The position numbers were made by a program, and so were the translations under genes. Positions 1-8,678 of a stretch of 64,000 bases of DNA are shown one piece after another. The DNA lies in assembly GCA_963828075.1 (NCBI GenBank), contig CAWHDH010000021.1:1860001-1924000 (forward strand). The letters run 5' to 3'. Positions within the stretch are counted from its first letter, which is position 1; every line of letters starts with the position of its first letter. The stretch is from JACCYI01 sp963828075 (GTDB lineage Bacteria > Actinomycetota > Thermoleophilia > Solirubrobacterales > Solirubrobacteraceae). Under the pieces are notes generated by a model that was not told where the DNA came from, searched no databases, and worked only from the letters and a program-made list of their open reading frames with translations.

Positions 1-1196
1 CGGACAAGCTGCTCGACTTCGCAGTCGGCCTCCGCTCGCCCGGCGTGTTCCACCTCCACGGCACGGCCGCCGGCAAGATGACGATCACCGAGCGCGACTA
101 TCAGAAGCTCTACCTACGTCGCGATCGAGAAGCCGGGGCTTACCGCGAGGCACTAGGACTCGTGTTCAGCGGCAATCCGATCCTGTTCCTCGGAATCGGG
201 CTCACCGAGCTGGACCTACTCCATCCGCTTCGGGAGGCGGCGTCTCAGCCACGGCACGACGCCGAGCAGTCGTCGCTCTTCGCGCTCATGCCCCGCCCCA
301 AGGTGCTCACGGAGGCATATGGCGAGCGAATGCAGATCTACGCTCGGTACGGACTTCGAGTCCTGTTCTACCCGCGCCTCAGCGCGACCGTGCAACGTGA
401 GCGGAGCGAACAAGGGCGCGACATCGGCAAGGAGTTCTGCGAGGCCCTGAGGCAGCTCGCGCAGGACCACGACAGCTGGTGGGAGGGGTGGCGCAGGAAG
501 CCGCCACCTCGCCGGCCGCCGTATGAGACCGACAGCGGGGACGAGGCGTTGGGTCTGTACAACTCCGCCCGGGGCCCGCAGATGTTCGGGCAGAAGCAGG
601 CGATCGACCGGCTCGTCGAGAAACTCCCCGAGGGCGAAGGGGCCCTCGTCGTCGCGCTGGGAAGGATGGGGGCGGGGAAGGGTGGCGTTGGCAACCAGCT
701 GGCGCGGACGCCCAACGAGCGCTACTACAGTCGCTTCTTCGCGACGCTCCACTTCACCAACGACTTCCTGTCGATCATCGCCGCCGCCGCGGACCATCTT
801 GGGAGGTCCGACGACGAGAACTGGGCCAGCAATTCGCCGCTCGAACGGCTCGAGACCGCACTAATGATTCGCGAGAACCTGCTCGTGATCGGGGCCGTGG
901 AGCGCTGCCTCGACCCGATCAACGCCTGGGACGAGCCGACGGACGGGCAGGACGGGGCGCCCGGCGACTCGGATCAGCTCGAGCGCCCCGGCGAACCGAC
1001 CGACGCGGAGGACAGGGCGCCCGGCGACTCGGATCGGCTCAATCGATCTAGCGAGTCGACCGGTGATGAGATCGAAAAGGCGACATGGGGACTCGTCCGC
1101 CGCTATCCGCAGGGGCTGCAGCGACCGGGGACATGGCGGCGTTTCTCAAGACCGCCTCGGCAGTTGCCAAGGACGGCAAGAGCCACATCGTTCTGA
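1..1196 (+). CDS. SIR2-like / STAND-type NTPase protein, N-terminal part (5' end outside window, frame disrupted)
   Basis: The frame is already open at base 3, so the start lies before the window. The blocks VFHLHGTAAGKMTITERDY (from base 45) and FSGNPILFLGIGLTELDLL are typical of the later half of a SIR2-like domain, which in bacterial defence proteins hydrolyses NAD. A STAND-like segment starts about 180 residues on (GQKQAIDRLVEKL). Its P-loop reads GKGGVGNQLA where GGVGKTQLA is usual; loss of GAC from AAGACC would explain this exactly. A Walker-B-like LLVIGAV follows. The frame ends at 1196, but the expected continuation (DMAAFLKTASAV, then LTSAMRP) is in the next frame from about 1130. 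One G missing from the GGGG run at 1127-1130 would join them. This entry and the next are therefore probably one gene, damaged or mis-sequenced. An antiphage role is inferred from domain order only. Confidence 0.72.
   Translation, partial: DKLLDFAVGLRSPGVFHLHGTAAGKMTITERDYQKLYLRRDREAGAYREALGLVFSGNPILFLGIGLTELDLLHPLREAASQPRHDAEQSSLFALMPRPKVLTEAYGERMQIYARYGLRVLFYPRLSATVQRERSEQGRDIGKEFCEALRQLAQDHDSWWEGWRRKPPPRRPPYETDSGDEALGLYNSARGPQMFGQKQAIDRLVEKLPEGEGALVVALGRMGAGKGGVGNQLARTPNERYYSRFFATLHFTNDFLSIIAAAADHLGRSDDENWASNSPLERLETALMIRENLLVIGAVERCLDPINAWDEPTDGQDGAPGDSDQLERPGEPTDAEDRAPGDSDRLNRSSESTGDEIEKATWGLVRRYPQGLQRPGTWRRFSRPPRQLPRTARATSF
933..1052 (+). repeat. Two tandem 60-bp units coding an acidic linker
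   Basis: Two adjacent 60-bp units (933-992 and 993-1052) each encode 20 residues of the form EPTD(G/A)(Q/E)D(G/R)APGDSD. They lie between the Walker-B-like strand and the next motif of the SIR2/STAND protein. This looks like a slippage-expanded acidic insert and is not part of the usual fold. Confidence 0.8.
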
Positions 1197-3214
1197 CCAG
1201 TGCCATGCGTCCTGTGTCCGAGGCAGCGCGACCCGCCGTCGTTGCGCAGGACGGTGCAGCCCGCGAACCGGGCGTTGGGGCCTTAGAGCATCAAGCCCCA
1301 CTGCCGGAGCTCCCGCTCTGGCATCTCAAGGACGTCCGGTGGGTGCCGCTCCCGGGGGTGAAGGACGTGGACCTGTCCTCGCCCGTCCTTCCCGCGGGGG
1401 CAGATGCAGCCCTCGCCAGCGACCTGAGGCGGATGCTCGGCGGTCACGCCTACCTGCTCTGGATCGCGTTCAGGCGGCTCCAGGCGCTTCCCGACCAGGA
1501 GCAGGTGACCTCGTTGACCAGGCTGTTGCAGCAGTTGTCGTCAGTCGACAGGGACCGCCGGCGCCACGTGACGCTCGAGTGGGTGCTGCACGGGATGGAA
1601 TCCGCGCGGAAAGAGGTCCTCGTGGCGCTGTCCTTGCTGACGAGGCCGGCCTCTCCGACCACGATCGCGGCCGTCTTGCATCCGGAGGGAAGTCCCGAGG
1701 CGGTGAAGGGACATCTCGCTGAGCTCGAGAAATCAGACCTGGTTCTCATCGTCGGGACAAGCAATCTGTATACGGCGCACACCGTCGTCCGGTCGTACTT
1801 CCTCAATCAGATGGGGGTGAGCGACGCGCCCGGAGAGTCGCACCGGTTCACGCTCTCCGGATACTCGGCCGAGGTCCCCCTCTCCCAGCCGGGCACCCGC
1901 AAGGCGCACACGCGCGCGGCGCGCAGCGTCGATCAGCTGCTCGCACTCGCCGAGGAAGAGGGCGACCCCACTTCCCGGCTGCGCGCTCTGCGCGCCGCGC
2001 TCGGCATCGCCCGCTCACGCTGGGCCGCACCCGGGATCGCGCGCCTCGGGGCCGAAGCGATCGATGCGGAGAGCCCGCTGACTCAGACGCATTACGGCGC
2101 CTACATGCGGCGACTGTCGCGGATGCTCAACGCCGCGCGCAACATCGACGGCGACAAGAACGCCTGGGCGCACTGGGATCAGGACACGTCGACAGCGAGC
2201 CCGCACAAGGTCCTTGAGCAGGAGGATGGCGCCTTCCTCGTGGACGAGCTGGCGTGGATCTACAACGAGCTCGGCCTGGCCGCTTTCGCCCGTGGGTCTA
2301 TGCACGACGCCCAAGCGCTGTTCCGGATGGGCCGCGGCGTCAACGAACTCGCCGAGCAGACTCTGTGGAGTGAGGACCTCACGACCGGACGGCGCAAAAG
2401 AGGCAGCCGCTGGGCGGAGTCGCAGATCAACCTGGGGATCGTCTCGATCGAGAGGGGGAAGCTCAACCGTGCCCGCACCCACTTCGGTGGAGCATTCCGT
2501 GAGGTTCGCGCATGGGGCAAGCCCGCCCATCTGGACCTCGCTTCTCGCATTGAAGGTCACCTTGCTCTCGTCCTCCACCTCTCCGGCGAATACGAACAGG
2601 CGGACGCGCAATACGCGAAGGCGACCGCGGGCCTGCAGGTCACGGGCAACCACCGCGCGCTCAGCCTGTTCTGGCGCCATCACGCCGACCTGTGCCGTGT
2701 GAGACAGGACAGCAGCCGCGCAGCGTCGCTGCTCCAACAGAGCATCGCGGCCGCGGAATCCGCGCGACATCACGACCTGCTCCAGTACGCGCTCGTCGCC
2801 GAGGCCCATCTGGAAACCACCCTGGACCATGCGTGCGCCGCCGCGAAGCTTTCCACTCTCCGTCAGATCGAACTGTTGGCCCGAGAGACGGGCTCGATGA
2901 AACTCGAGCGCGAGACACTCCGCATCCAGGCGCGAATCGCCCTTTGGCACGGAGATGTCGAGCGAGCGTCGCGACTCACGCTCAGGGCGCTCGGCATCGC
3001 ATCATTCAACGGCCTCGGGCTTGCCTTGACGGGATCGCTCGTGCTGATGGCGGAGATCTTGGCGGCGCGCGGAGAGCCGGTGGCGGCTCGCCATCTGCTC
3101 AGATCGACCCTGCAACTGGCGGAGCGTCAGCGCTATCAGCTCCAAGCCGATGCTGCACAACGCGAACTGATGCGTCTAGGTGCTGACGAGACGATCATGG
3201 GAGCCCCGATGTAG
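1085..3214 (+). CDS. STAND NTPase C-terminal part with TPR-like helical repeats (same gene as preceding entry, shifted frame)
   Basis: This frame carries the expected downstream part of the SIR2/STAND protein. First comes a sensor-like strand IVLTSAMRP, then a winged-helix-like segment (VLVALSLLTRPASPTTIAAVL, about residues 180-260). The remainder is a long alpha-helical region with TPR-like periodicity (for example DELAWIYNELGLAAFARGS and the similar stretch after GKLNRARTHFGGAF). ATG 1085 is only the first in-frame ATG; two in-frame TGA codons at 1064-1069 block upstream extension, so without the frameshift it would be an orphan C-terminal fragment. In Avs- or DSR-like systems the TPR part senses the invader and the SIR2 part is the effector; applying that here is inference. 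Base composition is visibly less GC-rich than the core genes downstream, as expected for acquired DNA. Confidence 0.7.
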   Translation: MGTRPPLSAGAAATGDMAAFLKTASAVAKDGKSHIVLTSAMRPVSEAARPAVVAQDGAAREPGVGALEHQAPLPELPLWHLKDVRWVPLPGVKDVDLSSPVLPAGADAALASDLRRMLGGHAYLLWIAFRRLQALPDQEQVTSLTRLLQQLSSVDRDRRRHVTLEWVLHGMESARKEVLVALSLLTRPASPTTIAAVLHPEGSPEAVKGHLAELEKSDLVLIVGTSNLYTAHTVVRSYFLNQMGVSDAPGESHRFTLSGYSAEVPLSQPGTRKAHTRAARSVDQLLALAEEEGDPTSRLRALRAALGIARSRWAAPGIARLGAEAIDAESPLTQTHYGAYMRRLSRMLNAARNIDGDKNAWAHWDQDTSTASPHKVLEQEDGAFLVDELAWIYNELGLAAFARGSMHDAQALFRMGRGVNELAEQTLWSEDLTTGRRKRGSRWAESQINLGIVSIERGKLNRARTHFGGAFREVRAWGKPAHLDLASRIEGHLALVLHLSGEYEQADAQYAKATAGLQVTGNHRALSLFWRHHADLCRVRQDSSRAASLLQQSIAAAESARHHDLLQYALVAEAHLETTLDHACAAAKLSTLRQIELLARETGSMKLERETLRIQARIALWHGDVERASRLTLRALGIASFNGLGLALTGSLVLMAEILAARGEPVAARHLLRSTLQLAERQRYQLQADAAQRELMRLGADETIMGAPM

Positions 3215-3468
3215 TCCGACCCGCCGTGCGCTCGGAGCGGCAGCTAGTCGAGACCGTTTGGACGCTCCCTTCTCCATCCCGAGTGACCAGTGACTCGCTT
3301 CTCCCCGCGAACCCGTTTGCGTCTAATTGCGGCCGCTCGACACTCCGAAGCGCGGCGTTACCTCCAGGTGGCTGCAACCGACAGTTTGCTATCTCGCCCG
3401 ACCGTACAACGCCGCGAACACACTCCGCAGGCGGGTTCGCGAAGGTACTCGCTTCTCGGGCTCGAACT

Positions 3469-3513
3469 GCCAACGGGAACCGAATAGTGCGCCAGTTTCG
3501 AGAACCGCAAGTG
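3469..3513 (+). repeat. IS21-type terminal multiple repeats (remnant)
   Basis: Two adjacent ~21-23 bp units share GCCA..GAACCG.A.AGTG (3469-3489 and 3491-3513). IS21-family elements carry such short repeats just outside istB, and a broken istB lies next door on the minus strand. The rest of 3215-3594 shows no credible gene; the overlapping open frames on both strands resemble nothing and lack ribosome-binding sites. Confidence 0.45.
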
Positions 3514-3594
3514 CACCGGTTGTTGCCGTTGAGCTGTCGTCCTCGAGATAGTGGACGCGAGCTGGCGAGACTCGTCCTGTCCGGCGTCAGAGTT

Positions 3595-3797
3595 CGGTTG
3601 ATGGTCGCGACGGCCTGGCTCTCGTGGGGCAGTGGTGCTGCCGTGTTCGCGGGGTCGATAGCTCTTGCCTTGAGCGCGACCATGGTGGCGTGGTGGACGA
3701 GGCGGTCGATGAGGGCGGCGGAGAGCATGGCGTCGCCGAGGATGTCGCCCCAGGCCTCAAGGCCGCGGTTTGAGGTGACGATGCGGATAGCCGCATA
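3595..3797 (-). pseudogene. istB: IstB-like IS21 helper ATPase, C-terminal remnant
   Basis: On the minus strand the sequence reads RIVTSNRGLEAWGDILGDAM, then LIDRLVHHATMVALK. This is the conserved C-terminus of IstB, the AAA+ helper of IS21 transposition (usual form IVTSNR.F.EWG...LIDRLVHHA). After VALK the frame shifts: the expected GKSYRLRE-like tail (GKSYRPREHG) is one base out, as if one G were lost from AAGGGC. The 5' part is missing because the IS630-family element begins about 10 bp upstream. Certainly non-functional. Confidence 0.75.
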
Positions 3798-3807
3798 GAT
3801 CGAGCTA

Positions 3808-4992
3808 GTGGGCCGGCCAGATTCGTTTGACCGGGAATGACATTGGTCAGGCGGCGATGAGGAGCTTGCGCTCGGCGGCGATGAGGCGTTGGTCGCGGTG
3901 GGGGCCGTTGCGGTAGCGGATGTGGTCGGCCATTGCCTTGGCCAGGGTGTCCCAGTCGGGGTAGTCGGCGTTGTTGATGACGAACTCGCCGATCGGCCAG
4001 AAGTGGCATTCGATGCGGTTCAAAAAGCTGGCGTAGGTCGGGGTGAACACCAGCTCGGTGTTCGCGCCGTCGGCCCACTCGCGGATCGCTGGGGTCTTAT
4101 GCGTGGAGAGGTTGTCGGCGACCAGGTAGATCCGCAGCCGGGGGTCGTAGCGCATCCGGATCTGCTTGTAGAACGCGAGCACTTCGCCGGCGTTCTTGTG
4201 GGCGCGCAGGCGGCCGTGGAGGCGGTCGGCGTGCACGTCGTAGGCGCCGAACAGGTAGCGCACCCCGTGCTTCTTGGAGTAGGTCGCGCGGATCCGCTCG
4301 CAGCGCGTCTCGGGCGCCCACCCGGCCCCATGATGCGGGATCAGCTGGATCGGGCCCATCTCGTCAAAGCAGACCACGACACCGTCCTCGGGCTTGGCTC
4401 TATAGAGCGAAAGGACGCGGTGTGCCTTCTCCGCGAAGTCCGGATCCGGACTCCATTTCCACGAGCGGGTGCGCTGATGGCTCAGGCCCGCCGCGCGCAG
4501 GGTCTGGCGCAGCGCCTCCTCGCAGAGCACGATCCCCAGACCGGCCAAATGCTCGGCCAACTTGGCCAGCGACCAACGCGTCAGCGCCACGCCCTGCGTG
4601 TCGGGGCGGGCGCGCGCGACCGCGACGATCCGGTCGCGCTGCTCGGGCGTCGTCTTCTTGGGACGCCCGCCCCGATACTCAGGGTCCAGCGAGCCGAACC
4701 CCTGCTCATTGAACGCGTGGATGACCTTGCGCACGTGCGACTCGTCGGTGCGAGCCATCGCCGCGATCTGCGGCGCAGACATGCCCGTCGAGGACGCCAG
4801 CAAGATCATCGCCCGCTGGCGCTTGGACTGATACTTGGCCTTCTTGGAGATCGACTTCAACCGCGCGCCCTCTTCAGGCGAGATCTCGCGGACGAACACC
4901 TCCGGGGGACGCATCGCCACCTCCTCAGTCGTGATGCCTCCCAGTTCGCCGTGCACCGCGAGTTTCCGGTCAAACGTTCATGGCCGACCCAC
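3808..4992 (-). mobile_element. IS630-family insertion sequence
   Basis: One transposase gene sits between imperfect terminal inverted repeats at 3808-3834 and 4966-4992 (GTGGGYCGGCCA at the tips, CGTTTGACCGG inside). The left tip follows a CTAG, the favoured IS630 target with TA duplication. No TA follows the right tip and no istB sequence continues there, so the right flank was probably deleted or rearranged after insertion. Confidence 0.8.
3847..4914 (-). CDS. IS630-family transposase
   Basis: DDE transposase of about 355 residues that cuts and joins the IS ends. The N-terminal half is a double helix-turn-helix (LASSTGMSAPQIAAMA, then a winged segment with RPKKTTPEQRDRI). The catalytic acids are visible as the D of VVCFDEMGP, the D of YLVADNLSTH and the E of NRIECHFWPI. 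The ATG at 4914 is preferred over the one at 4956 because a GAGGAGG ribosome-binding site lies about 5 bases before it. The frame is intact, so the element may still be mobile. It interrupts istB. Confidence 0.9.
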   Translation of the reverse strand: MRPPEVFVREISPEEGARLKSISKKAKYQSKRQRAMILLASSTGMSAPQIAAMARTDESHVRKVIHAFNEQGFGSLDPEYRGGRPKKTTPEQRDRIVAVARARPDTQGVALTRWSLAKLAEHLAGLGIVLCEEALRQTLRAAGLSHQRTRSWKWSPDPDFAEKAHRVLSLYRAKPEDGVVVCFDEMGPIQLIPHHGAGWAPETRCERIRATYSKKHGVRYLFGAYDVHADRLHGRLRAHKNAGEVLAFYKQIRMRYDPRLRIYLVADNLSTHKTPAIREWADGANTELVFTPTYASFLNRIECHFWPIGEFVINNADYPDWDTLAKAMADHIRYRNGPHRDQRLIAAERKLLIAA

Positions 4993-5514
4993 TCGATCGT
5001 GCGGCCATCAGCCTGATGCTAGTTGTCCGCCGCAGTCGCAGCGGAGATCCCGTGCCTCCCCCGGGGCACGCGTGGGCTGGTCCTCGCCGATCCGGCTGGG
5101 GCATTATTTCCGTCTGATCGAGCAACCATGGCCTGACTGCTCGAACGTGCATAGTTCCGAGCCTGCCGCGGCACCGCCGCTCCCAGCGCCCGAGCTAAGG
5201 TTGGCTCTAGCACTGGTCTCCCGAGGATGGATCTAGCCGGACTCGAACCGGCGACCTCCTGGGTGCGATTTCCGGGTCAGCGCTCCGAGTAGGGCGGGAT
5301 CCCGCGTAGGTGCTTGTTTCCTGTGCCCGGGCCTACCACCGAAACGAGCCCTGTTCCGCCAATTTGACGGAGGATTTGACGGAGACGGCTAACCGTCGCA
5401 AGGGCTACCCGCGAGCCCGCGGCGCAGCGACAAACAACTCCCCGGACTTAGAGCTCGGGCTGGACCCTCGGGCTGTGCTTCGCGGCGGGTTCCGCCTCCG
5501 AGACTTCTGACGAC
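4993..5514. other. Gene-free stretch containing an attachment-site remnant
   Basis: I see no credible gene in these ~520 bases: open frames on both strands are short and unrecognisable. The only clear content is the tRNA-derived repeat at 5228-5269 and the TGCTTGTTTCCTG motif at 5311-5323, both listed separately or discussed under findings. Confidence 0.5.
5228..5269 (-). other. tRNA-Ala(CGC) 3' fragment, probable att site (distal)
   Basis: Read on the minus strand, these 42 bases match the last 42 bases of the intact tRNA-Ala(CGC) (12972-13013) at 39 positions. Two of the three differences form a compensating pair in the T stem, so the fragment derives from a functional tRNA variant, not from random decay. 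No 5' half is present. Such 3' tRNA copies are the usual scar of a tyrosine-integrase element. Confidence 0.75.
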
Positions 5515-6612
5515 CTAATCGTCGCCGTCGGGATCCCGGTCGGTGACGAGGATCTTCTCCAGCCCGCTCAGCTCACCGGTCTTGACGTTGAAGTTGGCAC
5601 CGAGCGTGACCGTCACGAGACGCTCGCCCGTGGTGCCTTGCGCGAAGCCGGAGTGCCACTCGTCGAAGTCCACGTCGGCCTTCTCCTCGACCAGCCACTC
5701 CGCCTCCCACGACGTCACCGTGAAGCCGAACTCCACGGAGCCTGCGACGACGATCTCCAAGGAGACGAGGTCCTCCTCGTCGGTCTCGTAGGCGTCAACG
5801 ACCTCGATCTCGTCGACCCCCACGTCGTTGATGACGAGGTTCTCGGGGCGGGCGTTGCCGGAGGCGACGATCGTCACGCTGTCGTGTCGCCCTAGCTGCA
5901 GCCGGTACAACTCGCTCGTGACCTGAGACCACAGGTTCTTCGAGAACTCACTGTCCGTCGCGAGCAGCTGGCGGGCCGTGTCGAGGTGGCCCGCGCTGCT
6001 CGGGACGTACTTGTCGATGAAGGTGTCGAGGTCCGGCACGAGCTCGACGCGGTCCCCGGGCAGGCCGATGTCTTCGAGGCTCTTGACGAGGTCCGGGTGG
6101 AGGACGTCGGGCTGCTTCTCGCTGACCGCGAAGTCCTTGTGGTTCTGCGTGATGAGAACGACGTCGTCGTCCTTCGCGAGCTCGCGCACGGTGCGCCAGA
6201 TGACGGCGTCGCGGAAGCCTTGGCTCTTCGCGCGGAACGGTCGCTCCTCGGCGACGGACTGGTCGAACATCTCCTCGACCGTGGCCGGCGGGAACCCGGG
6301 CGTGAGCACGTCGCGCTGCGCGAGCTCGTCGCGGAGGGCCTTGTCGTACTCCTGCTTGGCGGCGTCGACGTCAGGGAGCTCGTCGAGCTTGACCGGATGC
6401 CCTAGGTCGCTGAGCTTGCCTGCCTCGCGCTGGACAGCGTCGTGCGCGGACTTCAGCTGCTTCGCGAACTGCTTGGGGAGCTCCCGCAGCACCGGCTCGG
6501 GGATCGCCACCACCAGGTTCTTGCGGTCGTGTTCGCCGAGCAGGATGCGGAACTTGCGACCGCGCAGCCGCTGGTCGCCGTGGAACTGGTTGGTGTCAGG
6601 CACCACGATCAC
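5515..6612 (-). CDS. PIN-domain (DUF4935-type) protein
   Basis: A 365-residue protein whose first ~190 residues form a PIN nuclease domain: VVPDTNQF at the N-terminus (first acidic residue), a central acidic helix around FRDAVIWRTV, and VLITQNHKDF near residue 165 (last strand and acid). PIN domains are Mg2+-dependent RNases; this large variant resembles PIN_12/DUF4935. The C-terminal ~170 residues are acidic and beta-rich (DEIEVVDAYETDEEDLVSLE) and I do not recognise them. Start is GTG 6612. The gene is divergent from an ATPase 48 bp away, and the pair is enclosed by tRNA-derived repeats. It could be a toxin or the nuclease arm of a defence pair; that is inference. Confidence 0.75.
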   Translation of the reverse strand: MIVVPDTNQFHGDQRLRGRKFRILLGEHDRKNLVVAIPEPVLRELPKQFAKQLKSAHDAVQREAGKLSDLGHPVKLDELPDVDAAKQEYDKALRDELAQRDVLTPGFPPATVEEMFDQSVAEERPFRAKSQGFRDAVIWRTVRELAKDDDVVLITQNHKDFAVSEKQPDVLHPDLVKSLEDIGLPGDRVELVPDLDTFIDKYVPSSAGHLDTARQLLATDSEFSKNLWSQVTSELYRLQLGRHDSVTIVASGNARPENLVINDVGVDEIEVVDAYETDEEDLVSLEIVVAGSVEFGFTVTSWEAEWLVEEKADVDFDEWHSGFAQGTTGERLVTVTLGANFNVKTGELSGLEKILVTDRDPDGDD

Positions 6613-6660
6613 GACCTCATCGTAGGTCCGTGAGCGTGCGCGGGCGGCAACTGCTCAGCG

Positions 6661-8388
6661 GTGACAACGGGCGCCGGTAGGCTCCCGCTCGTGCCAGCTG
6701 ACACAAGCGCCGAGGCTGCGTACCACTCGGCCGAAGTCGACGCCCTGCTCGTCGCTCTTGAAGAGGCCACCCGAGCGACGCCGGCCGCCGGGCCGGTGGA
6801 GTTCGTCCCGCCCGCGGGAGGCGAGCTACAGCAGGTCGAGGCTCGCTTCCACCACTTCATCTACGGACGTCGTGGCTCGGGCAAGACCAGCCTGTTGCGC
6901 TACCTGGAGCGCAACCTCAAGGCCGAGCACCGCGTGACCGTCTGGATCGACCAGGAGCTCTTCATGGCCCTGTCGTTCCCTGACGTCCTGGTGAGCTCAG
7001 TGCTTGAGCTCATGGAGAGTGCACGGGCGGCGGCAGCAGCCCGGATCAAGCGGGAGCCCAAGCGAAAGCTCTGGCAACGTCTGACCAGGACAGCGCGAGG
7101 CTCACGAGCGGAGTGGCAGAGCACCGTCGACGCGCTCGACCGCGCGATCACGAACCTTCAGACGCTGAAGCACCTGCCCAACGATCGCCAGATCGAGTGG
7201 ACCCGCAGCGTGGGCAGCGACAACACCTTCGACGCCCTCGGCTCCGTCCGCGTGGTGCCACTTGAGGGCAAGGTCCAGGCCACGCAGAAGACCACCGAGA
7301 ACCTCACCTCAACCGAGACAGTGGTCAGCTCGAAGGAGGAGTACCTGGAGCGGAGCCTTACCGACTTCCGCACCCTCATCAAGGCTGCGTCCGACCTGTC
7401 CGGCGGCGGCTTCGTCTTCCTCGACGAGTTCTACCGCGTCGAGCGCAAGGACCAGCCACTTGTGCTGGGGTACATGCACAGGCTCGTCAAGGACACCGGG
7501 CTGTGGCTGAAGATCGGCAGCGTCCGGTACTGGACGACGCCGTACAAGGGCGGGAGCCCTCCTCGCGGCATGCAGGAGACCCAGGACGCGAACGTCATCT
7601 CGCTTGACCGCGGGCTTCAGCTCGTCGGCTCGACGAGGACGTTCTTGGAGACGATCCTGACGAACATCGCTCGCCGCGTCGATGTGGACACCGGGGACTT
7701 GCTCACCGACGGGGCTCTCAGCAGGCTGGTTCTCGCCTCTGGCGGAGTGCCGCGCGACTACCTGCGGCTGACCGGCGAGGCGATCAAGCACGCGCGCAAC
7801 CGTGGAGTCAGCGCGAAGAGCGGCAGCGGGAAGGTGATGGCTGAGGACGTGAACTCGGCCGCCGGACAGACCGCGGAGCCGAAGCTCCATGACCTTCGCG
7901 AGGACGCGCCGGCGGAAGCGGCACAGCTCGAAGTTCTGCTTGAGGACCTCGCCGAGTTCTGCCGCCACCACAACGCCGCGTACTTCATGGTCGACGGCCG
8001 CGACGCCGCACTGTCAGCGAGGATCGACCAGCTTCAAGACCTCCGCTTCGTGCACCTGCTGTTCGACGGCGAGACCGTCCCCGACTTCGGCTCGCGCCGA
8101 CACAAGGTGCTGCTACTCGACGTGGCGTACCTGAGCGTCCGTCGCGCACTCCAGGTCGACTTCGAGGGGTGGACCGATCGGTCCAAGCGCAGACGTCGGC
8201 AGCTCGTCTACTCCGAAGGCGCCGGCGCGCGGATCGCCACCGAGGCGCGCGAGAGCGCTGCCCGCGCCAAGACCGCGGCCGCGTCACCTCCGCCCACTCC
8301 CTCGCCGGGCCCCTCGACCATGCCGCCCACGCTTCCGCTGTTCCCGCCCGACGACGACGGGAGCGCACGCGACGGAGACCGCGCCTGA
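6661..8388 (+). CDS. P-loop ATPase (AAA/ORC-like) of unknown function
   Basis: A 575-residue protein. Walker A is GRRGSGKTSL (about residue 70), preceded by FHHFIYG as in ORC/Cdc6-like and STAND ATPases. Walker B is GGFVFLDEFYRV (about residue 255). The helical part has LASGGVPRDYLRLTGEAIK (about residue 360), a sensor-2/lid-type motif seen in AAA ATPases that load partners. A region around LLLDVAYLSVRRAL and a disordered Pro/Ser-rich tail follow. No nuclease, helicase or membrane segment is visible. It is divergent from the PIN-domain gene, and together they fill the repeat-bounded mini-island, which suggests they act together. The in-frame GTG 6691 is an alternative start. Confidence 0.7.
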   Translation: MTTGAGRLPLVPADTSAEAAYHSAEVDALLVALEEATRATPAAGPVEFVPPAGGELQQVEARFHHFIYGRRGSGKTSLLRYLERNLKAEHRVTVWIDQELFMALSFPDVLVSSVLELMESARAAAAARIKREPKRKLWQRLTRTARGSRAEWQSTVDALDRAITNLQTLKHLPNDRQIEWTRSVGSDNTFDALGSVRVVPLEGKVQATQKTTENLTSTETVVSSKEEYLERSLTDFRTLIKAASDLSGGGFVFLDEFYRVERKDQPLVLGYMHRLVKDTGLWLKIGSVRYWTTPYKGGSPPRGMQETQDANVISLDRGLQLVGSTRTFLETILTNIARRVDVDTGDLLTDGALSRLVLASGGVPRDYLRLTGEAIKHARNRGVSAKSGSGKVMAEDVNSAAGQTAEPKLHDLREDAPAEAAQLEVLLEDLAEFCRHHNAAYFMVDGRDAALSARIDQLQDLRFVHLLFDGETVPDFGSRRHKVLLLDVAYLSVRRALQVDFEGWTDRSKRRRRQLVYSEGAGARIATEARESAARAKTAAASPPPTPSPGPSTMPPTLPLFPPDDDGSARDGDRA

Positions 8389-8600
8389 CGCCCGGAAGCG
8401 CGCCCGCGCGCGAGTCGGCGGCGCTCGCGAGGTCAGGCTACCGAACCTCGACGACGCTACTCCGCGCGCCGCTGAGATGCACGCGCGGCGCCTGGCTCGG
8501 ATCGTCGTTGCGTACAGGCTGCGAGCTCGGACGTTGAACGGCGGCTGCGCGACCGCGAGCACGTCCGCATCCCACGCGCTCAGCAACTGCTGCACGTCTA
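8389..8600. other. Gene-free stretch downstream of ATPase
   Basis: No gene, RNA or repeat is recognisable here. Together with the att-like site and its flank, the gene-free span runs to the tRNA at 8773. Confidence 0.5.
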
Positions 8601-8642
8601 TAGGGGGACTCGGACCCCCGACCTCCTGGGTGCGATCCAGGG
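8601..8642 (-). other. tRNA-Ala(CGC)-like anticodon/T-arm fragment, probable att site (proximal)
   Basis: On the minus strand 23 bases covering the whole anticodon arm (CCTGGATCGCACCCAGG plus six bases) are identical to tRNA-Ala(CGC) at 12.97 kb. They are followed by a different T arm (five G/C pairs around TCCGAGT). There is no acceptor stem or 5' half, so it is not a functional tRNA. It shares the 18-base core ATCGCACCCAGGAGGTCG, in the same orientation, with the site at 5228-5269. Confidence 0.7.
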
Positions 8643-8678
8643 GCTAATCCTGCGACGCCACCGCTACGTTGAAGGACA

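Noticed and set aside
3195..3798. Two overlapping long frames on opposite strands beside the IS element
   Set aside because: Only the 3595-3797 minus-strand part resembles a protein (IstB); the rest has no similarity pattern and no start signals.
5515..6612. PIN gene as the toxin of a standard VapBC module
   Set aside because: The protein is more than twice the size of VapC and no small antitoxin gene precedes or overlaps it.
8601..8642. A second functional tRNA-Ala(CGC)
   Set aside because: No 5' half, D arm or matching acceptor stem can be found; it is only the anticodon and T-arm part.
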